Assembly: GCF_001641265.1 (NCBI RefSeq)
Contig: NW_020167524.1
Span: forward strand, 1,426,001 to 1,490,000
Origin: Pseudogymnoascus destructans
Taxonomy: Eukaryota; Ascomycota; Leotiomycetes; Thelebolales; Thelebolaceae
Length of the DNA stretch: 64,000 nucleotides
Direction: 5' to 3'
The notes under the pieces are model-generated. The model was given only the letters and a program-made list of their open reading frames with translations. It was not told the origin of the DNA and searched no databases. The position numbers and the translations under genes were made by a program. Below are positions 10,206-19,262 of this stretch, one piece after another; positions within the stretch are counted from its first letter, which is position 1; each line of letters starts with the position of its first letter.

Positions 10206-10862
10206 TGGTATTGGCCTTGGTGGCATTGCTGTATACGCGCTGGGCAGCGTGAAGGGCGCTGATGGCCTGGACAGTAGCCTCAGAATCAGCAGCAAGGCCA
10301 GCATCTTCGTCGTCGGCCCAACAGTTCAGGAGAGCGTCAGCCGCAAGCTGGAGGGCCTCCAACTCGGCGCCAAGCTGGGCAGCAGCCTACCCAACCATTA
10401 GTACAAACAAACAATGAGGAGGGAGTCCCTTACTGGAACGCACGCGTGGTTGCCCCGAAGGCAGTCTGCACACTTGGCCATGCCGGAAGGGACCCAGCAC
10501 ATCTGGCCTGGGAAGTTGTAATACGTGTGCGCACACTTCATGCAGCACGGGCAGGAGCCAGCGCGAAGGCGTCCTGCAGAATCAGGAACCTCACAGCGGG
10601 CAGCGACCTTCCACCCAAGCACGGTGCGCTCATCCTTTGGAGCCTCAGACTCAGGAACGACGGAGCCTTCGAGATCCTCAGCTTCGTCCTCAACTTCAGG
10701 CAAACGATACGGATGGATAGTGCGAGAACGTGATGTGGAGGAGGTGACAACAGATGGAACAGGCGTGGCGGGCGCCTGCGACTCGGGAGAGCTGGACATC
10801 TGGGCCACTGGTCGCTTGCGAGGTGTAGTAACTGGAGCCTTCCCCTTCAGCTTGGGAGCCAT
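10084..10862 (-). CDS. antisense spliced Cys-rich gene inside Gypsy-1 (copy 1)
   Basis: Minus-strand gene between pol and the 3' LTR. Exon 1 is 10434-10862 (ATG at 10862), exon 2 is 10084-10386. The 47-bp intron 10387-10433 has donor GTAAGG, a TACTAAT branch site and acceptor TAG; the frame is preserved. The predicted 243-residue protein starts MAPKLKGKAP, is basic and Ser/Pro-rich for about 70 residues, then acidic. A cysteine cluster with spacing CxCCxxC...C...CxxC...C (residues about 105-141) suggests metal binding. Exon 2 is Ala-rich helical. Its last 122 bp overlap the pol chromodomain codons on the other strand. Both Gypsy-1 copies keep it open. Function is unknown; it may be a captured host gene or a native accessory gene. 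Confidence 0.7.
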
Positions 10863-11251
10863 GATGAGGGTTGGATGATGTCAGATCTATCCGTAACGAT
10901 AAGCTCCTGCAATCCAGGTGGAAAGGAAGTGATTACCTTAAAGAAACAAGCAACTGTGTAGGCCCCAAAGGTTGGGACTAAGATCGAGGGCGAAAGGCGA
11001 AGTAAGGTGATGTTGAGGATGAAGGTGGCAGGAAGTTCGATAGGAAGTTTGGAAGGAAGTAGGAGTTTGGCGCGAGACCCATAACAAAGGGGGTGGCCGC
11101 GGCAACCCACAACCAAGGGGGGTCACGGGACCAGCACACCAAGCACACACCCAAACAAGTCCACCACCCGGGTCAAAACAAAAAGTCTAAACAAGCCAGG
11201 AGGGCAAGTAAGCCCTAGCTGCGAAACCTTGGAATTGAGGGCAATCCCTCT

Positions 11252-11266
11252 AAGAGGGGAGGTAAT
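11252..11266 (+). other. polypurine tract of Gypsy-1 copy 1
   Basis: AAGAGGGGAGGTAAT lies immediately 5' of the 3' LTR (11267), as needed for plus-strand priming. It is conserved in copy 2 at 26564-26578. Confidence 0.75.
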
Positions 11267-11502
11267 TGTAAGGAAGGCCATCACGTGCCACCACGTGAGG
11301 TCCCTTTCATAAGCGGCCCATAGGGCTCGGTAAAATAGGGCACAAGGTGCATAGATAAAAGGGGTTGGAGGCCTCAGAAGAAGGCCTCCAGTCAATAGTC
11401 GATGTATCTACGTAGACCTATTGTGCTTACAGAATACGATACCTTCCTGCCTCCTGACCTGGTTCCCTGGACTCCCGTGAGACCTTAGGCTTACGCTTTA
11501 CA
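11267..11502 (+). repeat. Gypsy-1 copy 1, 3' LTR
   Basis: 236 bp, TGTAAGG...GCTTTACA, followed by the ATATG target duplication at 11503-11507. Confidence 0.95.
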
Positions 11503-14250
11503 ATATGGCAGTTTTTGATGTATTAGATGATAGTCTTGTCCATTCGAGGCTAGTAATACTGCCTTTTAACAACTCATATCATCTTCCCAACCCCTAGATG
11601 TCCCAATGCTAGTTGGTCATGGACTTCTTGTAGAAATTCTACCTAAATGCTTTCTAGTACCCATATTCAGTTTTGATAATATAGAAGACCTTCTTTTGCC
11701 TCACAGTAGGCTAGAGCTATGTTTGGACTATTCTGTTCGTTGTTCTGTAGTCTTTAGAGTGTGTTGGTGCATAGTGGATCTTGTAGCTGTGTAGCTCAAA
11801 TCTTGTCATAGATGCTTTGATCTTGCTGTAGAATTGGTGCTAATTGAGCATCTTGTGTCTGCTCTTGACTTCAGAGTTCTATCTGCTGTACTAGTTCTGC
11901 ATGTAGTTTTGTCATTAGTAGCATTGTTTGAAGCTGCTGCTTTTGTCGTCGTCCTCCTCATTACCTTCTGATCGATCCCCTAGTCTACAAGTAAGGGCAT
12001 CTGCTTTCCCATTCTGTTTGCTAGGTCAGTATGCAATTTGAAAGTTGTAACAAGAGATAAACTCTGCCTAACGAGCTTGTCGCCTAGTAAGCTTCTTGGT
12101 GCTTATAAAGTACTCAAGGCTCTTGGTCTAATAGGACTTGGACTGGCATTGCTATGCCTTCAATCTCTAGTCTCCATGCTTCAAAACACAGAATAATCAC
12201 AAGGAGCTCCTTGTCATAGATCTCGTAGTTGCATTCTACAGGTGCCATTTATTAGAGAAGAAGGCAACAGGGTGTAGTACTCCTTGGCTGTCCTTCTGTA
12301 ACAGAACTCCGGAGGATATATAGTCTAAGGCATCAGTTTCTACATATACTATTTTGCAGTTGAAGTGTTGGAGCACTGGTGCATCTGTAACAGTCTTCTT
12401 AACTAGCTCAAAAGCTTCTTGGCAGGCTTGGTTCCATTCGAATAGGTGACCTTTCTTTGTGAGGTTTACTAGTAGCTTCATTATAGTAGAATAACTCCTA
12501 ATGAATCATCAGTAGAACACATAGGACCTAATGAAGGCTTGTGCATCTCGGAGCAACCTTAGTGCTCCCCATTCAAGTATAGTTTGGACTTTCGTAGGGT
12601 CTATTCTCATGCCATGGATTCCAATAATAAGTCCTAGGAATTTCGTTTCTTGTACAAAAAATTCACATTTTGCAATGTCTGCTTGTAGCCCAGCTTCTCG
12701 AAGCTTCTGTAGAACCATTTGCATATGCTGAGTATGCTCAGGTCGATTTGCACTATAGATGAGAAGATCGTCCATATATGCTATAACAAATTTGTTTATG
12801 TATTCCATTGTAAGGACACAGGGCACCCAGCTCACAGTAATACCATATGAGTATGTGAGTCGGAGGCTAAACGGATGCTATCCTATAGGTCTACTATGAA
12901 GGATACAAAAAAGATGAAGAGAGGAACCCCTGTTGGGTCAATCCCCATAAGTACCTGAAACGGGTCTGACTCGGCTAACCTGCCTTAACTCTTATCATGT
13001 GACTGTAACCTGCCCGACTCAGATCCTTTCCATCACTAAGGGACAGGCATCCTTACATCCATAAGGGTTTTGTTCATATATCGCTGGAATGTTGCAGGGC
13101 CATTTGTAAGGCCAAAAGGGAGGACCTTGTACTTGTATGATCCAAATCTCATCTTAAGGTAGTGAAATCTTCATCTTCTTTTGTTTTGCATGCTGATCCG
13201 ATTAAATGCATGACAAATGTCAATCTTTGTAAGATATTTAGCGCCTGTGATCTGAGCTAATGTTTCATCGATGAGGGGTAGGAGGTATGAGTCTTTTCTT
13301 GTAACAAATTTAACTTGCAGTAATCAACACAGAATCGAAGTCCGCCACCTAGTTTGTGGACAGGAGAGGCAAAGGGAGCTTTGCTAGCTTTAATAAATCC
13401 TTTCGACAAGTTGTTGTTAATATATTTCTTCACAAGATCAAGTTCTTCCTTTGACATGTTGTAAAGGGGCACATGTCCTAATTTCGAATCTTGTTCTAAG
13501 ACGATGTGGTGGTCCATATTGGTGAGGGGGAGTTCATCTACAGCCTGCTTTGAGAATATGTCAAGGTATTCATGGAACTCTAGTAGGAGGATTGATTTTG
13601 GGTCAATCTCTACTGCTTCTTCTTTTGCTTGTTATTCAAGTATTCCTTAAATGATACTTTCTGCTCCTCTGCTTTCATAGCATATTAAATGGTGCAGCTC
13701 TAATCATTACAACAGTGCATGTGTTAATGTTCTTATAATGAGGTTGGAGGGCTGGCTTCGGAGCTTCTTTATCTTGTTATCTGCTTCTTAGCAGATAACT
13801 AGGGACTTGCAGTTTTCACTATTAAAGTGTCTGTTGGTGTAGTGTACTAGCAGTGACCCTTTGTAAAGATGACTTCGTCGTTTACCATAACGAGTGTGAC
13901 TCCATGCTGCTTCATCCAAGCTTTCCCAAGAATGATAGAATGTTTCCCAAGAGTAGTAATGAATAGAGGGCATAGACTTTCAACATGATCTCTAATTTGT
14001 AGTTGAGGATATATAGCATGCGTAACTATAGGTGCTGCAACTCCATTAAATCCTTCAATGTTATTTATAGGAGAGATGTTCTTAATTTCACAAATTCGTT
14101 TTGCGTCAACAGCATTCATAAAGCTTCCACATGTTGCACCGCTATCCATTAATGCTTACATAACAATTTGATTTCTTCCTATTCTGTAGGTAGCTAAGAA
14201 CGGAGTGTCATAGTCGAATGGGATAATGATGAGGCAGAGGAGGCAATTCT
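11503..14250 (-). pseudogene. Gypsy-2 pol remnant (protease, RT, RNase H, start of integrase)
   Basis: Degenerate minus-strand Ty3/Gypsy pol, read from high to low coordinates. A protease block ALMDSGATCGSF is near 14150-14115. RT has FIKASKAPFASPVHKLGGGLRFCVDYCKLN (13420-13320) and AYMDDLLIYSA (near 12780-12750), then CEFFVQETKFLGLIIG. RNase H is near 12480-12200 (ETDALDYISSGVLLQKD, HPVAFFSNK, then YEIYDKELL). The integrase region decays into 11503 and continues at 4961. Numerous stops and frameshifts and an inserted solo LTR (12809-13057) make it nonfunctional. Confidence 0.85.
12809..13057. mobile_element. solo LTR, family LTR-S, with TSD TCCAT
   Basis: 249 bp, TGTAAGGACACAGGG...GGCATCCTTACA, inserted in Gypsy-2 RT. 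It has a perfect 5-bp duplication TCCAT at 12804-12808 and 13058-13062. It is in inverted orientation relative to the copies at 15611 and 36411. Confidence 0.92.
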
Positions 14251-15510
14251 TGCTGTAGAACCTCTAGTGACGTCTTTTCTAGAGGCTATTCTTTTCCCGA
14301 CTCATACTAGGTAGTATCCTTAGTAGCAGAGATCTCTTAAGTCTGCCTTTCTGTTTCTAAGGGCAGTCGCAAGCGCGGTGGCAATGGAAGCACTTGCCTA
14401 GCTAAGCAACTCCTTCTTAGGATCCTAGTGAAGGGGGCGGTAAAGCTTCTTGTGTTGTGGCACAATTCCTTTATTAACAGTTAGAACAGGTGGGTTCTAG
14501 CCCCTTGGCTTCATTCTCTTCTCTTTCTCGAGGATTCTCTGTAGATTCTGATCAACAAGCATGCATTTCTTAGCAAACCCGTATAGGGTAATAGTTCTTA
14601 CTTTAGCAACCAAGGCTTTCTACAGGCTTTGGTTGATCTTGAATCGGAGGTCGTCGAGCAAGGTCTACTCTGAGTAATCCAGCTCTGCTATAAGTCTCTA
14701 GAATTCAACCTAGAAGGTTGCAAAGGTATTCTTGCCTTGGTATAGCTAGCGGTACTCAGTTTGTGCAGTATGTCTCCTGTTAGGGTTGCTAAACACTTTC
14801 TTAAGGAGTTGGAGGATTACTTCTGCTGACTGAAGCATGTTTGGTGAGGTAATGCAAAGCCTTAGGTTCACATGGCGAACTACGAGTCCTCCTAGTCTGC
14901 TTTGTAGGTAACTCATCTACATCTTGTCGTTTGGGAAGTGATCAGTGTTGGCTTCTAGCTTCAGTCAGATCTTCACAACCTAGTCTTCAAAAGCTGGTTC
15001 AATCCCATCTGTAAGGACAGGAGGATCTAAAATGCAAGCAGACAGGCGAGGTCCTGCATTGCGAGTAGGGGCTGTGTTTTCAAGATATTTCTAAACGCTT
15101 TGCAGTGTAGTGATCTTTTCATCCTTGTCGTGGATTTCTTCTTAGAGCTGTAGAATAGCATCATTTTGCTCTACGATGGTAGTATCAGAAGCTTGACTAA
15201 TGAGGAGGTAGTCCTTCATAATGGCTTTCAACATAGACTAAGCATATTCCTGGCTGCTAGGCTGTTAGAATTCAGTGTAGGTGTTGACATTCCAAGTCCT
15301 TGTCTAGTAGCCGTTTGAAAGTATAGACTGGCGTCTTTCTTGAGCTGTTTTGCTTATTTTCTTGAAATCTTCTTAGGCTTCACGGAAGTCATCCTAAATT
15401 TTATCTTTCTTCTTAGACTCATCTGCTAGGGTTGTTTTCTCATTTATAGACTCATAGTCTTCTAGGTTTCGGTTAGCCATCTTGGCTTTTTCTTTGGCAG
15501 TGTATGCCAT
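14251..15510 (-). pseudogene. Gypsy-2 gag remnant
   Basis: From an ATG at 15510 (MAYTAKEKAKMANRNLEDYE) the minus strand gives a gag-like polyprotein with many stops. It includes a coiled, Glu/Lys/Asp-rich part and, near 14400-14360, a degenerate zinc-knuckle remnant (CFHCHRACDCP). The protease follows directly. Decay prevents finer assignment. Confidence 0.65.
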
Positions 15511-15610
15511 AGCAGCTTTCCTATTTTTTTAATTTTCGTATTCAGTAGATCAGACTTGTATCGCCAAAGGCCCTATTTTGCAGTTTGTCGACTATAGGAG
15601 CCACGTAAGA

Positions 15611-15858
15611 TGTAAGGATGCCTCTGCCCTCAGTAACGGAAGGGATCTGAGTCGGACAGGTTACGGTCACGTGGGGAGAGTTAGGGCAGGTTAGCCGAGT
15701 CGGACCCGTTTGGGTACTTAAGGGGATTGACCCAACGGGGTTCCTCGCATCATCTTTTTTGTATCCTTCATAGTAGACCTATAGGATAGCATCCGTTTAG
15801 CCTTCGACTCGCACTCCCATATGCTATTACTGTGAGCTGGGTGCCCTGTGTCCTTACA
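15611..15858. mobile_element. solo LTR, family LTR-S, with TSD TAAGA
   Basis: 248 bp, TGTAAGGATGCC...GTGTCCTTACA, flanked by TAAGA at 15606-15610 and 15859-15863. It is inserted upstream of Gypsy-2 gag. Confidence 0.93.
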
Positions 15859-15863
15859 TAAGA

Positions 15864-16062
15864 GGAGCGCACTTCCCTCACAGCTATATTCCTTGTTGAG
15901 GGAGTGTTGTAAAAGATCTGATCTATGAAGTTGGTGATGTTCTGTGGTGTTCTGTTAAGCTGACTACCACAGGAGCCAACTTGAGGTTTCCCCTGCCTCC
16001 TCTGTCACGTCAACCTTACGCAAGAAACCTCTGTCTTCTATCGTTTAGAAGTCAGCGTTACA
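15864..16062. repeat. LTR-derived sequence with an LTR-C type 3' end
   Basis: The last 75 bp or so (about 15989-16062, ending CAGCGTTACA) match the ends of the LTR-C copies at 29402 and 58978. The preceding 120 bp has no match recognised here and may belong to a related LTR or to the Gypsy-2 leader. Confidence 0.5.
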
Positions 16063-16435
16063 ACTATGCGATGGGTAATATCTAAACCTAATTATCCTGC
16101 TAGTAGTTGACATAACTCTGTAGGTATTGTTTAAGGGTTTAATTCAGTCTTTCTGTTTAGACATCTGTTTAGGGATGGAAAGCTGTTGATAGCTTATGAT
16201 TTGTTCCCAAAAGCGCCATTAAAGATTTCCAAAATTTCGAAGTAAGCAGTTTGTCTCTGTCTGAAATGATTTTTTCTAGTAATCTGTAATCGGCTAATAT
16301 GACTTGAAGAAAGGTATATCCGAGTGCTTTAGCATCACTAGCGTCTAGATATATTACAAATGTCCTATATTTCTTGAGTCTCTCTATGATAACCAGACCA
16401 TAAGCTAAGCCAGGGACCTAATGCCCTACTAGTAC
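16063..16435 (-). pseudogene. Gypsy-3 type integrase fragment
   Basis: The minus strand reads as integrase core: a YLDASDAKALGYTFLQ-like stretch, SDRDKLLTSKFWK and LSTAFHP, then a TERLNQTLKQYLQ-like segment with stops. It is closely similar to 62400-62700 (also minus strand), so both derive from one family. Confidence 0.7.
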
Positions 16436-16739
16436 AGGTGCTAGTCAGCTTTAGGCTCACTCCTATCACCCTTAGTAAGCACCACTCTATTAGTTGCTAG
16501 AGTCGAGTGGGTCAAAGCTTCTATAGCTAGAAGCGCTTGATTACCTCATCAATATAGCCTTTCTAATCTAGGTATATTCGGCGATTCCTTTGGTCTAAGG
16601 TCACTGTGATACTGAGTATTGTTACGACACACATCACAGCTGCTAGCAACTATAGGAACAGGCAGCTATAATAGTCACTAAGGTTACAAGGGATTGCTAA
16701 GAACACAGCTGCATATAATGAGGAATAGCCTCACCTTTT
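16436..16739. other. repeat-derived filler, unassigned
   Basis: No coding frame. TGTTACGACACACATC at about 16619 resembles an LTR start. A pyrimidine-rich (TTC) tract at about 16735-16770 recurs inverted at 42200-42240. Confidence 0.3.
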
Positions 16740-17640
16740 TCCTTCCTTTCTTCTTCTTCTCTCTTTAGATTCAATCTAGCTTACTTTACCTAGACTGTCA
16801 TCATGACCTCTGTGACCATCGTAATAGCAGGAGCAGCCCGAATCCATGATCTAAGCCTTGCTTTAGGTTTAGACGTCACTAACCTAGCAAGTATCAACGC
16901 CATAAAGTTCATCAACCACGGCGATCTAGGACGTCTTGGTAGTAGGAGCGGCCTAGATACCAGTAGCATTTGCCTCCTCTAGTAGGATGGTAATAACACC
17001 TTTCTACTACTAGGGGTAGTGAGAGGTCTAGTTGACAGCCCTGCTGTCTTTAGCTCTCCTCTCTTCTTCACATTGCAGTCCTAGCGAATATGTCCAGTCT
17101 TCCTGTAGTAATAACATATACAGGTGTCTTTCTTAGAGGACTTGCCCCTGCCACCCCGTCTACTCCCTTTGCCCCTTATATTTCTAGTATCCATAGAGGC
17201 TTGCTAGGTGGATTTAGTAACAGGCCTTAAAGCCTTGATCTGCTCTTCGATATCAACGAACTAGTCGATGATATCCTGGTAATCTGTGATCCTTGCTGCC
17301 CTAACCTTCCTAGAGTCTAAGGGCCTATCTTCTAGCTCTATCACCATCGTGTCGTCTTGGAGTTGACTCAGCATTATGGTGACATCAAACACTGGGGTAG
17401 TCGCTAGTAAAAGATAGCTTCTAAAGACCTCATTCTTAGAGTCTAGCTGCTATAGCCTGTCATAGGTGTGCATTCTCTTAAGCTTATCCTAGACCTCTTT
17501 GGCTGTCATGAGGCCTATAACCTAGTTGACAATCGACAGGATACAGCTTTCTAGAATGATTCTTCTAGCCTAGTTGTCGTAGAAGAAGGCAAGCTGCTCC
17601 TTATAGACAGCTGTGACCTAGACTAGCATCATGACCTCCA
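16740..17640 (-). pseudogene. Copia-type gag remnant with CCHC knuckle
   Basis: The minus strand carries a Ty1/Copia gag-like protein: a YDRL.QLDSKNEVFRSYLLL-like region and a ...DDTMVIELEDRPLDSRKVRAARITDYQDII segment. A Lys/Arg/Gly-rich tract and a CICYYYRKTGHIRxDC zinc knuckle (near 17110-17060) follow. Several TAG codons sit where Gln is expected. It belongs to the Copia remnant whose LTR and primer site are at 18583-18937. Confidence 0.65.
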
Positions 17641-17659
17641 TGACCATCGTAACAACAGC

Positions 17660-18230
17660 CACTTGATGTTGCAATTTTTAGACCATTGAAAAAGAGGCTT
17701 ACAACAGCTCTTTTACATTTAAATAAAGCACAACTCCTATGTGTGCAAAAAGCAGAGTGGCTATCTGCATATATAACAGCACGAGAGTTAGCATTTTCAA
17801 CTCAAAATATTAGTGTCACTTTACAGATAATTCGTCATGGTTCAAATGGTTGTAGTCCTGCTCCTCTCTATGCTAAAGTGACAAGAAGTTATTGAAGTTG
17901 AACAATGGCCTTAAACACCACAACAACATGATATTTTTGATACTGTCTTTCAAAATAGTAGCCCACCTAAATTTACAACACTACGGAAAGCAAATACAGT
18001 ACTCTCTACTATTCTTGAGCCTGTACAGTGTTAAACACACCTACAAAGCGATATATTCAAAAGTTAGCAGATGCAACAGAGCGACTAAATACACGCAATT
18101 TTCTACAACAACGTGATACTAACAATCTACGATTAATTGTTCAAGCTCAGAGAGTATAGCAAAAAGACAAGCGAGTAATTTTAAAGGGTCATTTTCATAT
18201 TTCTACAAGGGAATTGCAGCTATATTCCGC
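17660..18230 (+). pseudogene. pogo/Fot1 transposase C-terminal fragment
   Basis: The plus strand gives the Fot1-family C-terminus: FDVAIFRPLKKRLTTALLHL, KAEWLSAYITARELAFST, then after frameshifts IQKLADATERLNTRNFLQQRD and RVILKGHFHIST. It lies inside the Copia remnant, between gag and the LTR, so it postdates or rearranged that element. Stops and frame changes occur throughout. Confidence 0.75.
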
Positions 18231-18582
18231 GGTCCCTTCCTTTTAAGGCTTATCAAGCTCGTATTCGAGCATAAAACCAGTCGATGGCGCTCTAGACTTT
18301 CCTGTCAATATGCTCGAACTGGATTTGAGGACCTAATTCTGATAGTTCGGACCAGACAGCTTCTAGATCCAGGACTGTTCGATGTGTTCCAACTCCATTT
18401 TTTGTAAGCCGTTATCACTTTCCGGCCTATAGAGCTAGACTGCCATAGCCAAATCGATGGCTTGCTTTGTAGACTCCTTTAGACTGGATATTACTAGCAG
18501 GTAGCTTAGGCTCTCACTTTATCGATGTGAGACTTTGGAATCAATTCTCTAGTTCAAAACACGAAGCTTCCTAAGCGTCGCT
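18231..18582. other. Copia leader region, no coding seen
   Basis: Between the pogo fragment and the Copia primer site. Presumably 5' untranslated or early gag sequence of the Copia remnant; no clear protein similarity was found. Confidence 0.35.
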
Positions 18583-18937
18583 AGGCTCATAACCTGTTAG
18601 AGGAAGGACCGGAATACGGGGACTACATACGAATTGTACGGTGTCTCTAGTGGCTGGAACTCTTCACTTTGGCGTAACAGAACAGAAGGCTTCAAACAGT
18701 AAATACGGTATATAGAGTATATAGATCAAATTGAGTTACTACACTATCTACCGAGGGCCTGCCCAAACCCCCTGAGTAGCAGAAGGGTTTGGGCCTGAAA
18801 CATAATGCGTTGGAGTTCTGAGGCAATCGGCTCACGCCAAGCACCAATTGGGGAGCCTGACGATAACACTGGGAAAAGCTGCCATTCCAGGGCCAAATGC
18901 CACCGTATCCCACGGTGCACATCCTCTTTTCCCAACA
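18583..18937 (-). repeat. Copia LTR with half-tRNA-iMet primer site
   Basis: LTR 18595-18937 (343 bp) reads on the minus strand TGTTGGGAAAAG...CTTCCTCTAACA. It is followed directly by GGTTATGAGCC (18584-18594), complementary to the anticodon arm of initiator tRNA-Met, as in Copia elements that prime from a half tRNA. The element therefore runs leftward. The other LTR was not located. Confidence 0.75.
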
Positions 18938-19262
18938 CTGTGGTGCAACCGCAGTCACCGCACTAAAAAATCACCGCGGTAGGCACAGTAAACAAACGCC
19001 AGTTAATCAACCTCAAACATACGTCTTGCGCAAAGAAGAGAATATTTGAATGTATTTTGCAGCTATACCTCATCCTTATGTGAACTCTATTCCTGTTGTT
19101 CTCAGGCTGCTCGACTAAAATCTCACGCATGGAAAATTGTACAGTCGCAATCCCTCTACCACGTGATCGTAATCCCACCCCTCCACCGCCCGGCAGAAAA
19201 GTTCCAATCGCAAGATAACTACAATCGACCCTCACCACCACCACTCCCACCACCACCCAACG
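18938..19262 (+). promoter_or_regulatory. NOP9 upstream region
   Basis: 325 bp between the Copia LTR edge and the NOP9 ATG, ending in a CAC-rich leader just before the start. No TATA box was seen. The LTR end lies only about 325 bp from the start codon. Confidence 0.4.

Larger units (their letters stand above)
4962..11502 (+). mobile_element. Gypsy-1 copy 1, complete chromodomain Ty3/Gypsy retrotransposon
   Basis: 6541-bp element bounded by 236-bp LTRs (4962-5197 and 11267-11502) and by a perfect 5-bp target duplication ATATG (4957-4961, 11503-11507). Order: 5' LTR, primer site, gag, UGA, pol (PR-RT-RH-IN-chromodomain), antisense spliced gene, polypurine tract, 3' LTR. The LTRs appear nearly identical (first bases TGG versus TGT), so the insertion is young. 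It sits inside an old minus-strand Gypsy-2. Both gag and pol carry one nonsense codon each that copy 2 lacks. Confidence 0.95.

Noticed and set aside
15864..16062. 5' LTR of Gypsy-2
   Set aside because: The LTR-C-like end, judged by the TATA position in other copies, is in the plus orientation, whereas Gypsy-2 runs on the minus strand. It is kept only as an LTR-derived fragment.
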